From: Acidobacteriota bacterium
Lineage (GTDB): Bacteria > Acidobacteriota > Terriglobia > UBA7540
Direction: 5' to 3'
Assembly: GCA_021827255.1 (NCBI GenBank)
Contig: JAKAWO010000020.1
Coordinates: forward strand, 1 to 17,394
DNA length: 17,394 bases
Shown here in pieces: positions 7,403-13,820 of this stretch (position 1 is the first letter of the stretch; every line of letters begins with the position of its first letter). The notes under the pieces are model-generated. The model was given only the letters and a program-made list of their open reading frames with translations, was not told where the DNA came from and made no database searches. A program made the translations under genes and the position numbers.

Positions 7403-9142
7403 TTAGCCCGCGCACTCGCCGCGGCCGATTTTGAGCGAATAGGTTTCCTGGTCGCCCCAATCCACAAACAGGTCGGCGATCTCAGCCGTGGTGTCGGCGA
7501 AGGGCTGTAGCGTTTCGGCGAGGACGTCTTTGGGCGCGCGCATCGCCCAGGCGGTGAAAGGCTCGCCCGCCGAGCGGTCCCGCCGGTAAAGTTCGAGGAG
7601 GGCGCGCAGCGCCGGCGGAATTCGTTTGGCCGGGATGGGCAGAATCTGCCGGCCAAATCTCACCCCGTCGCCTGAAACCTTGCCTCCCAGCATCACCTGG
7701 TAATAAGGCGCCTGCTGGTTGCCGACCTTGCGGGCGTTCCCATAAAGGCCGATGTCGGCAATGTGATGCTGTCCGCAGGAGTTCGGGCAGCCGCTGATTT
7801 TGATTCGGATCTTCTTGATCTCCGGATCGGTCTCATCGGCAAATTCCTCCGCCAAAACTTCCGCCAGCGCCAGCGATCGTGTGATGCCCAGGTTGCAGGT
7901 CGTCGAGCCGGGGCAGCCGGTAACGTCCGCGACGGTGCGGGCCCCGGGCGTCGCCAGATCGAGGGCTTTGAGGGCCTGGAAAATTTCCGAAGCACGGTAC
8001 ACGGGCACCCACGGAATGACCAAATCCTGAGAAATGGCGATGCGCGCCGCCGCCAGGTGGTGCTTCTCCAGCAGGTCCGCCAGCCCGCGGAACTGAGCGA
8101 CGGAAACCGTGCCGGCGAGCAGCTTGATCCAGACCACTGCATACCCGGCCTGGCGTTGCGGCTGGAGGTTGTGCTGTGCCCAGCGCGCGTACTCGCCCGT
8201 GTGGCCGTTGCCCTGGGTGGGGACTGGATTCAGTGGCACCAGAGGCGACTGCAGAGGGCTGGGCCTTTCCGGAAAACTTGGCGGCGTGGTCACTTGGGCG
8301 CGCTTCTCCGCCACCAGCCGCCGGAACTCGACGATGCCTTTGTCCCGCAGCACGAATTTCATCCGCGCCTTGAATTTGTTTTTGCGATTGCCGTGTTCGT
8401 TGAAGACGCGAAGGATGGCCTCCATGGTCGGGATCAATTCCTCTTCCGGCAGAAAGTCGGTCAGCGTGGCGGCCTCCGTGGGCAGGCTTCCAAGCCCGCC
8501 GCCCACCAGAACCTTAAAGCCGCGCCGCCCTGTCCCGTTAGTTCCCCGTATCCGCGCGATCAGTCCGATGTCGTGAATCCCGGCGACCGCGCAGTTGCCG
8601 TCGTCCTCGCAGCCGGAAAACGCGATCTTGAACTTTCGCGGCAGATCGTGGAACTCGGGATGCCGCAGGAAGAAGCGCGTGGTCTCGAGCGCGTAGGGGG
8701 TAATGTCGAACGCCTCGCCCGCGCAGATTCCCGCCAGCGGGCAGGAGGTGACGTTGCGGACCGTGTTGCCGCAGGCTTCACGGGTGGTCAGCCCGGCCTC
8801 GGCCAGCAGGCGCATGATGGCCGGCACATTTGCTAGCTTCACAAAATGGAACTGGCAGTTCTCGCGCGTGGTCACGTGGCCGCGCCCGGTCGCGTAAGTT
8901 TCCGCAATACTGGCAAGCGTCCGGAGTTGTTTCGGGTCAAGAATGCCGGAGGGAATCTTCACCCGCACCATCTGGAAGCCGGGCTGCCGCTGCCCGTAGA
9001 TGCCATGCTTCAAGCGGAACGGGCGAAAATCTTGCTCGGTGATCGCCCCGCGTTCGAGCTGCGCGGCCCGCTCCTCAAAGATGCGGATTTCCTCTTCGAT
9101 GGCTTCCGGCGCGTGCCGGACTTCAACTTCAGCAGTCAGCAT
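7403..9142 (-). CDS. Siroheme-dependent sulfite (or nitrite) reductase
   Basis: The 579-residue protein has the duplicated architecture of nitrite/sulfite reductases. The ferredoxin-like half-domains start near residues 45 and 325, and each is followed by a siroheme/4Fe-4S domain. Substrate-side motifs include GRGHVTTRENCQFHF (86-100), REACGNTVRNVTSCPLAG (121-138) and DLPRKFKIAFSGC (166-178). The metal-binding set is Cys410-x5-Cys416 (TGCPGSTTC) and Cys452-x3-Cys456 (SGCPNSCGQHH), the standard ligands for the cluster coupled to siroheme. The enzyme reduces sulfite to sulfide or nitrite to ammonia in the cytoplasm. The substrate cannot be fixed from sequence alone, but the Cys-rich leader upstream argues for assimilatory sulfite reduction. 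The neighbouring cobA-hemD fusion would feed siroheme synthesis. ATG at 9142 has a GGGGG run 5 bases upstream, just after the terminator in its leader. Confidence 0.93.
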   Translation of the reverse strand: MLTAEVEVRHAPEAIEEEIRIFEERAAQLERGAITEQDFRPFRLKHGIYGQRQPGFQMVRVKIPSGILDPKQLRTLASIAETYATGRGHVTTRENCQFHFVKLANVPAIMRLLAEAGLTTREACGNTVRNVTSCPLAGICAGEAFDITPYALETTRFFLRHPEFHDLPRKFKIAFSGCEDDGNCAVAGIHDIGLIARIRGTNGTGRRGFKVLVGGGLGSLPTEAATLTDFLPEEELIPTMEAILRVFNEHGNRKNKFKARMKFVLRDKGIVEFRRLVAEKRAQVTTPPSFPERPSPLQSPLVPLNPVPTQGNGHTGEYARWAQHNLQPQRQAGYAVVWIKLLAGTVSVAQFRGLADLLEKHHLAAARIAISQDLVIPWVPVYRASEIFQALKALDLATPGARTVADVTGCPGSTTCNLGITRSLALAEVLAEEFADETDPEIKKIRIKISGCPNSCGQHHIADIGLYGNARKVGNQQAPYYQVMLGGKVSGDGVRFGRQILPIPAKRIPPALRALLELYRRDRSAGEPFTAWAMRAPKDVLAETLQPFADTTAEIADLFVDWGDQETYSLKIGRGECAG

Positions 9143-9156
9143 CAGACCCCCACAAT

Positions 9157-9194
9157 AAAAAACCCACCGCCGGACTCAGGATCCGAGGGTGGGT
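9157..9194 (-). terminator. Intrinsic terminator in the leader of the sulfite reductase gene
   Basis: On the minus strand ACCCACC (9194-9188) pairs with GGTGGGT (9168-9162). An inner CGGA/TCCG helix extends the stem, and TTTTT (9161-9157) follows directly. It stands only 14 bases before the reductase ATG and downstream of the leader peptide, so it must be conditional rather than the end of a gene. This is the attenuator terminator. Confidence 0.8.
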
Positions 9195-9302
9195 GGCCGA
9201 TCAAACCGCTTTAACTAGCCTACATTACCTTGCCGCGGCCATCTCCACACCCCCGGACGCATGGACAACAACACATGACCATCACGCGTCCGAGTTGGAG
9301 AT
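9162..9302 (-). promoter_or_regulatory. Cysteine-responsive attenuator: nested leader hairpins
   Basis: Three RNA hairpins abut without gaps. Hairpin A (9302-9241) pairs ATCTCCA with TGGAGAT, CGGACGC (9292-9286) with GCGTCCG (9260-9254) and ATGG with CCAT, with the TGT-TGT-TGT run in its loop. Hairpin B (9240-9195) closes with GGCCG/CGGCC and spans the leader stop codon. Hairpin C (9194-9162) is the terminator. The 3' part of hairpin A (GGGGGTGTGG, 9254-9245) can pair at 8 of 10 positions with CCACCCACCC (9196-9187), which contains the 5' arm of the terminator: a mutually exclusive antiterminator. Inferred logic: a ribosome stalled at Cys codons opens hairpin A and frees the antiterminator strand, and the reductase is transcribed. 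With ample Cys-tRNA, hairpins A and C form and transcription stops. Confidence 0.72.
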
Positions 9303-9312
9303 GAAGCACCAT
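9220..9312 (-). CDS. Cys-rich leader peptide of a transcription attenuator
   Basis: This is a 30-codon ORF (ATG 9312, TAG 9222-9220) ending 77 bases before the sulfite reductase. Its C-terminal half reads MCCCPCVRGC: three consecutive TGT codons (9273-9265), then TGC (9261-9259) and TGT (9249-9247). Five Cys in ten residues is extreme for any protein and is the pattern of an attenuator peptide that makes ribosomes stall when Cys-tRNA is short. An internal ATG at 9282 would give a 20-residue peptide starting just before the Cys run; neither start has a strong Shine-Dalgarno. The frame is open further upstream (to an ATG near 9471), but the promoter at 9325-9353 lies inside that extension, so I regard it as non-coding. 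No function is expected for the peptide itself. Confidence 0.75.
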   Translation of the reverse strand: MVLHLQLGRVMVMCCCPCVRGCGDGRGKVM

Positions 9313-9324
9313 GCGACGCCCATC

Positions 9325-9353
9325 AGTATAGCCGCTGATCTCGTAGAAGTAAA
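9325..9353 (-). promoter_or_regulatory. Promoter of the Cys leader and sulfite reductase
   Basis: On the minus strand TTTACT (9353-9348) and TATACT (9330-9325) are separated by exactly 17 bases. The -10 matches five of six and the -35 four of six consensus positions. Predicted transcription start is about 9317-9319, only some 5 to 7 bases before the leader-peptide ATG at 9312. This would make the leader mRNA nearly leaderless. Confidence 0.6.
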
Positions 9354-9574
9354 GAGGTAATTTCAGATTTTTTTTAGGCCGCTGGGGCGGCTGAAGGGGC
9401 CTGGCTGCCGGAGCGGGTTCAAAATCCGCCGCCACGGGCGCCGCAATGGAAGGCGCGCGGGACAGGTTCACCGCGACCGACCCTCAATCCACTTCAGCGA
9501 TGGCACGAAGGACGGGGTTCCCGGCTCATGGCGCTCCCTCCAATTGCCGATAGGCTAACCAGGGGGAGGTGTTG

Positions 9575-10423
9575 GTGGCTATTGAGGCGCAGGACCGGAG
9601 GATGGCGCGCGCCAGCTACGCAAGGCGCAGCGAGCGGGTCTTCTTGAGAATCCCCATCGAAATTGTGGGCAAGGACTCGCAAGGGAAGGACTTTCGCGAG
9701 AGGAATTTTACTCTCGTCATCAATCGCCACGGGGCAAGGATCTCCGCCCATCGTCCTCTGTTCCCCGGCCAGCGGATAGAGATTACCAATCTTCAGAGCG
9801 GCCTAGCCTGCCCTTTCCGGGTGATCGAAGAGGCTGGCAAAACGCTGGGCGAGGGCCCCGAATGGGGAGTCGAATGCCTCGAGCCGAGCGTCGAGATCTG
9901 GGGCATCACTTTTCCCGGCCGCGTCGGCAGTCCTCCTGCAACGGAGCATGTGGATGCGCTCGTCGAGTGCAGTGTTTGCTCTTCCCGCGAGCTGGTCCAA
10001 CTGACGATCGAGGAATATCACACGCTCGCCACAACGGAAGTCGTCCGGCGGTGCTGTGAGAAATGCGGCCAGCCCACCCCCTGGCGCTTCGGCCCCGCCG
10101 AAGCCGACGCAGAGATCGTTCCCGGATTGAGCGCGGGGCAGGGCGACCGGCGGAGGGCGCGGCGGCGCACCGTGCGGCTGCCGGTCCGCATTCGGCTGCA
10201 AGACGGCCGGACGTCGGTGGCGCGCACCGAGAACCTTTCGCGCACCGGAGTCTGTTTTGTTTCTGAGGTCGCGATGGAGCCAGGCCAGGTCATACGACTG
10301 ACGCTCGGATATTGGCCAGGCGCGCCTCAGCCGGAAGAAGCGCTGGCGAAAATTGTCTGGCGAAGGCCGATGGAAGGCTCCAACCGGTTTGCCTACGGTG
10401 TCCACTTGGAGACCGGCGAGTAG
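9575..10423 (+). CDS. Double-PilZ protein with a central zinc-ribbon-like segment
   Basis: The protein has about 282 residues and no signal peptide or membrane segment. A first PilZ-like domain (about 10-110) carries RRSERVFLRIPI but has NRHGARI where the second c-di-GMP motif (D/NxSxxG) is expected, so it may be degenerate. Residues about 130-170 hold CSVC and CCEKC, spaced like a zinc ribbon or rubredoxin knuckle pair. A second PilZ domain (about 190-280) has an arginine-rich RRRARRRTVRLPVRI motif and a canonical NLSRTG, the pair that binds cyclic di-GMP. A role as a c-di-GMP effector is inferred; the target is unknown. A strong Shine-Dalgarno (GGGGGAGG, 9562-9569) favours the GTG at 9575; GTG 9569 and TTG 9572 in the same frame are too close to it. 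It stands alone, divergent from the sulfite reductase leader and convergent with the MFS gene. Confidence 0.82.
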   Translation: MAIEAQDRRMARASYARRSERVFLRIPIEIVGKDSQGKDFRERNFTLVINRHGARISAHRPLFPGQRIEITNLQSGLACPFRVIEEAGKTLGEGPEWGVECLEPSVEIWGITFPGRVGSPPATEHVDALVECSVCSSRELVQLTIEEYHTLATTEVVRRCCEKCGQPTPWRFGPAEADAEIVPGLSAGQGDRRRARRRTVRLPVRIRLQDGRTSVARTENLSRTGVCFVSEVAMEPGQVIRLTLGYWPGAPQPEEALAKIVWRRPMEGSNRFAYGVHLETGE

Positions 10424-10428
10424 CGCTC

Positions 10429-10450
10429 CCAGCGTGCAGCCGGGCGCTGG
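10429..10450. terminator. Weak bidirectional terminator candidate between pilZ and MFS genes
   Basis: CCAGCG (10429-10434) and CGCTGG (10445-10450) form a 6-bp GC-rich stem with a 10-base loop in the 30-base gap between the convergent PilZ and MFS genes. There is no good T-tract on either side. Confidence 0.25.
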
Positions 10451-10453
10451 CGT

Positions 10454-11686
10454 TTAGGTCCGGCGTCGCGGGGTCGGCGGCGCGCCTCGCGCCGCCAGCA
10501 TCATCAGAGAACCCACCATCGCGGCCCCCATCAGCGTGACCATCATGGCGCGGGGCTCGCGCGAGTGCGCCAAAGCTCCGGCCACCGAGCCGCCGGCAAA
10601 GCTGCCCAAATACTGACTGCTATTATAGATTCCGAGCCCCGTCCCGTAGGCGCTCTCCGGCGAAGAACGGCTGACCAGGGAGGGCAGAATCGGCTCCAGG
10701 CCGGTGAAGCCGATGTAAAAGAGCGTCCCGCCCGCCACCACAGCGGTCAGCCGCGCTGGATCGAATCCCAGCGCCTGCGGCCGAAATAATAAGATGGCGC
10801 TCGGGATGAAAAACAGGAAGGCCAGCGCGGCGAGCGGTTTGGCCCAGCCGTGGTCCGCGCCGCGGGTGAAAGCGAACATGGTGAAGGCGCTGATGAAAAC
10901 CATCGGGAGCAACAGCGCGTAATAGTGGCTCATTCGGACGTGGTGCTGATTCGTGACGATCAGCGGAAAGTAGAAGAAAAACGCGGCCATGAAAAAGTTC
11001 ATGACGAATCCGCCGGCGTCGAGAGGCAGCAGCGCCCGGCTCTTCAGAATTTCCCCCATCGAAGCCGGCTCGAGCCCGCGCGGAGCCACTTCCGGCAGGT
11101 AACGGGCGATCAGCACTAGCGTGCCCAGGCCCAAAAATCCGGTCAGCCAAAACAGCGAAGCCGCGCCGAACGCTCCCGCCAAGATCGGCCCGCCGATCAC
11201 GCCCAGGATGAATGCGGCGCCGATGGGGATGCCGAGGAAGGCCATGGCCGTGGAGCGCCTCTCCTCCGGGACATAGTCGGCGACGGTTGCGAAAGCGACG
11301 GAGGTGATGACTCCGCTTCCCTGCACCAGGCGGCCCACAATCAAGGCGGCGATTTGCGCGCTCGATGGGAAGCGGTCCGGCAGGGCGCAGAGGAAAGCCC
11401 CTAGGCTAAACAGCGCCATCCCCAGCAGCAGCACTTTGCGGCGTCCAATCCGGTCAGAGAGCCGCCCCAAGGGAATTTGCAGCAGGGCCATCGTCAGCCC
11501 GTAACCGCCGAAGGCCAGTCCGACCAGGAAGCGCGAGTGGGTGAACTCGAGCCCATAGAGGGTGAAAACGGGCAGGACCAGGAACAGGCCGAGCATGCGC
11601 AGACCCACGGCGCTCGCCAGGGTGGCCAGAATTTTGAGCTGAGCGGAGGTAAAGGGAACGCGCCGCGTCTCGGTTTGAGAGGTCAT
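10454..11686 (-). CDS. MFS transporter, YajR-like
   Basis: The 410-residue protein has 12 predicted membrane segments and belongs to the major facilitator superfamily. LPVFTLYGLEF near residue 40 and GLTMALLQIPLGRLSDRIGRRKVLL (motif A, the loop between helices 2 and 3) resemble the E. coli YajR group and drug/proton antiporters. GRLVQGSGVITSVAFATVADYVPEERRSTAMAF covers helix 4 (motif B) and the following loop. It lacks the C-terminal soluble YAM domain of YajR. The substrate is unknown. The chosen ATG at 11686 has GGGGCGG just upstream; a GTG at 11689 is an alternative. It lies 82 bases after the MetE-family gene on the same strand, so it may be the last gene of the mqnD-metE operon, for instance exporting a methyl-cycle or quinone-related compound. 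That link is speculative. Confidence 0.88.
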   Translation of the reverse strand: MTSQTETRRVPFTSAQLKILATLASAVGLRMLGLFLVLPVFTLYGLEFTHSRFLVGLAFGGYGLTMALLQIPLGRLSDRIGRRKVLLLGMALFSLGAFLCALPDRFPSSAQIAALIVGRLVQGSGVITSVAFATVADYVPEERRSTAMAFLGIPIGAAFILGVIGGPILAGAFGAASLFWLTGFLGLGTLVLIARYLPEVAPRGLEPASMGEILKSRALLPLDAGGFVMNFFMAAFFFYFPLIVTNQHHVRMSHYYALLLPMVFISAFTMFAFTRGADHGWAKPLAALAFLFFIPSAILLFRPQALGFDPARLTAVVAGGTLFYIGFTGLEPILPSLVSRSSPESAYGTGLGIYNSSQYLGSFAGGSVAGALAHSREPRAMMVTLMGAAMVGSLMMLAARGAPPTPRRRT

Positions 11687-11768
11687 CACCGCCCCAACTC
11701 AGGAGCCCGTCCGAGGCCCAACGTTGGAGGCCGGCCGGCGCGGGCCACCGGGCGGAATCCGGTCTCGT

Positions 11769-12761
11769 TCAGTTGCGGAGGGCTCGCGCGGCGTCCACCA
11801 GCACTTTCATCTTCTGCGCCGCCTCCTCCACCGAACGGGTTTTCAGGCCACAGTCCGGGTCCACCCAGAGGCTCTCCTTCGGAAGCACTTCGAGGGCTTT
11901 GCGCAGGCGCTCCTCAACCACCGGCTCCGCTTCAATCGCATGGTTGTGGACGTCCACCGCGCCGAAGCTGATGTCTTTGCTGTACGGGTGTTGTCGGAAC
12001 AGCGCCAGCATGTCGAGGCCGCTGTTGGACATTTCCAGGTCAAAATTATCCACTGGAAATTCCAGCATTCCCGGGTAGATGTATTCAAACGCGCCGTAGC
12101 AGATGTGGGTGATGAAGTAAGCGGGCAAGCCGTCCGTGGTGACGCGCATGGCTTCAATCGCCAGCGGCAGTTCCTCCGGCCGCACGGAAACCGCCGGCTC
12201 GTCAATCTGGATGATCTTGGCGCCCGCTTGAATCAGGGCTTCTACTTCCTTGCGAATTTCGCCCGCCAGCGCCAGGCAGGCCGCGCGGCGATCGGCATAC
12301 GCCTCATTGAACGACCAATCCATGACCGTGTAAGCGCCGGTCAGCATGCCTTTGACGGGCTTTCGCGTCAGACCCTGCGCGTATTCCCACCATTCCACCG
12401 TGATCGGGCCGGGCCATTGGACCTCGCTGATGATGATGGGCTTGTGGTAATAGCGGTTGCCGTAGGAACGCACCAGCCCGCCTTCTTCAAAACCGGGCAT
12501 GTGCTCGGCGAAATAGGCGACCATGTCGCCGCGGTACATCTCGCCGTCCACGAGCACGTCCACGCCCAGTTCTTCTTGCTTACGGATCCAGAATTCCGTG
12601 GCGCGACGCTCGCTCTGGCGGAGCTGGTCGCGGCTGATTTTCCGCTTGGCGAACTCGGAGCGCGCGGTCACGAGATAGTCGGGCTTGGGAAAGCTGCCCA
12701 CTGAAGTGGTGGGAAACAGCGGCAACTCAATGCCCAGTTTTTGAAGTTTTTCTCGGCTCAT
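11769..12761 (-). CDS. MetE-family methionine synthase, catalytic (C-terminal-type) subunit
   Basis: The 330 residues correspond to the C-terminal, zinc- and homocysteine-binding half of cobalamin-independent methionine synthase (UROD/MetE-like fold). The full zinc ligand set is visible: His219 and Cys221 (THICYG), Glu243 (DLEMSNSG) and Cys304 (DPDCGLKTR). FPTTSVGSFPK at the N-terminus, DGEMYRGDM and IDEPAVS are further hallmarks. It transfers a methyl group to homocysteine to make methionine. Full-length MetE is about 750 residues, so this is a core or split form. The methyl donor could be 5-methyl-THF (with the upstream gene acting as folate-binding partner) or a methyl-corrinoid protein as proposed for stand-alone core MetE. 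The start is ATG at 12761: it overlaps the previous stop codon as ATGA and sits just before the conserved N-terminus. The longer frame to 12851 is overlap only. Confidence 0.9.
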   Translation of the reverse strand: MSREKLQKLGIELPLFPTTSVGSFPKPDYLVTARSEFAKRKISRDQLRQSERRATEFWIRKQEELGVDVLVDGEMYRGDMVAYFAEHMPGFEEGGLVRSYGNRYYHKPIIISEVQWPGPITVEWWEYAQGLTRKPVKGMLTGAYTVMDWSFNEAYADRRAACLALAGEIRKEVEALIQAGAKIIQIDEPAVSVRPEELPLAIEAMRVTTDGLPAYFITHICYGAFEYIYPGMLEFPVDNFDLEMSNSGLDMLALFRQHPYSKDISFGAVDVHNHAIEAEPVVEERLRKALEVLPKESLWVDPDCGLKTRSVEEAAQKMKVLVDAARALRN

Positions 12762-13747
12762 GCTGCCTTTCCATTCAGAGTGTCGCGCAAAGTCGAAAGA
12801 TGCTTCAGCTTCAGTTGCGCCCGGTCGCGCGGCAAGTACTCGAGTCCGCAAGACGGCATCAAGGTCGCGGCGGGCAATTGCGCCGCGCGCGAGACCCGCT
12901 CGATCTGCCGCGCGACCGTGGACGGATCCTCCAGCCGGGTGTTGCGGCCATCCACCAATCCCAAACCGAGCGCCTTGGCGGAGCCGCCCGCCGCGATGGT
13001 CTCAACCAGCTTGGGGCTGTAAGTGAAATCGAGCACCAGCTCGTCCACGGGGAGGGTCTGCAGCTTGTCGTAGAGCGGCGAGACATCGCCAAAGTAAAAG
13101 GCCAGCGCGAGCCTTGACGAACCCTTGCGCGCCACCAGCGCGCCGAGCGCCCGTTCAAAGGCCGCAAAGTCGCCCGGCTGCTTCAGCAAATAAGGCTCCT
13201 CCACCTGAAGCGTCCGCGCGCCAGCCGCCGCCAGCGCGGCCACTTCCTCGGCGAGCGCGCCCGCGTAACCGTCGAGCATCTCTTCAAAAGCCACGTTTTG
13301 ATTCTCCTCGGCAACCGAAAGCCGCGCCAGCGTGTAAGGTCCGGTGAGAACCGGCTTGACCGGCCGGCTGGATTTTTGCTGGGCGAACAGGAAATCCTCC
13401 ACCAGCATCGGCGCCGGCCGCTCCAGGCGACCCGTCACCACGGGCTGCCGGAAATACGTATTGGTATCGAAAAAGCGCAAGAGCCCGTTGATGCGCGCGC
13501 CCTTCAGTTTGCCGGCCAGGTGAGAGACCGAATCGTGCCAGCGGATCTGGCCGTCGGTCACCGAGTCGAGATGGGCCTGGATCTGCTCCTGGAGGGCCAG
13601 CTCGGTCATGCGGTCTTCGGCGACGCGCGCCTCGGCGTCGGTCTTTTCTCCCTTCTCCCGTTGGGCGATCGTCCGGCGCAGCAGTTGTCCTTCCGCGCTG
13701 TCACCGATGCGCGGGTAGCTGCTGTGATTCGCGAGTTTCAATTCCAT
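12758..13747 (-). CDS. MetE-family partner protein (N-terminal-type, lacks zinc ligands)
   Basis: The 329-residue protein has a MetE-type barrel: SSYPRIGD at 9-16 matches the FPRIG start of full-length MetE, with LTGPYTLARLS at 134-144, QVEEPYLL at 181-188 and the LGLGLVDGRNTRLED strand. The zinc site is mostly missing: the HxC position reads FYFG (217-220), no Glu sits in the LDFTYSPK segment, and only Cys300 (PSCGLEYLP) remains. This is what is expected of the N-terminal half of MetE, which arose by duplication and binds folate polyglutamate without zinc. With the next gene it would rebuild a two-subunit enzyme. ATG at 13747 is preceded by GGAGGAAAGG; a longer in-frame reading to 13831 would overlap mqnD and is rejected. 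The 4-base ATGA overlap with the catalytic gene suggests translational coupling and equal amounts. Confidence 0.85.
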   Translation of the reverse strand: MELKLANHSSYPRIGDSAEGQLLRRTIAQREKGEKTDAEARVAEDRMTELALQEQIQAHLDSVTDGQIRWHDSVSHLAGKLKGARINGLLRFFDTNTYFRQPVVTGRLERPAPMLVEDFLFAQQKSSRPVKPVLTGPYTLARLSVAEENQNVAFEEMLDGYAGALAEEVAALAAAGARTLQVEEPYLLKQPGDFAAFERALGALVARKGSSRLALAFYFGDVSPLYDKLQTLPVDELVLDFTYSPKLVETIAAGGSAKALGLGLVDGRNTRLEDPSTVARQIERVSRAAQLPAATLMPSCGLEYLPRDRAQLKLKHLSTLRDTLNGKAA

Positions 13748-13820
13748 GGAGACCTTTCCTCCGTTCTGCCGTGTTCGCGCCCGGTGGCCGAGCAGCGAAG
13801 AAATGTCCGGGCGCCCGCCG

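Noticed and set aside
7763..8836. Plus-strand open frame of 357 codons opposite the sulfite reductase
   Set aside because: It is the antisense shadow of a conserved reductase and has no recognisable domain.
9143..9320. SAM or other known riboswitch ahead of the reductase
   Set aside because: I see none of the conserved SAM-I, SAM-II or cobalamin riboswitch core sequences; the Cys-codon leader with alternative hairpins accounts for the terminator.
9361..9377. Run of eight T on the plus strand near 9368-9375
   Set aside because: No GC-rich stem precedes it on the plus strand and no plus-strand gene ends there, so it is not a terminator.
9313..9471. Longer version (83 codons) of the Cys-rich leader ORF
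   Set aside because: The extension is proline/alanine-rich, has no ribosome site and contains the predicted promoter at 9325-9353; the short form explains all the features better.
12762..12851. N-terminal extension of the MetE catalytic gene beyond ATG 12761
   Set aside because: The extra 30 residues overlap the preceding gene in another frame and do not match the family; the ATGA overlap start fits length and motif position.
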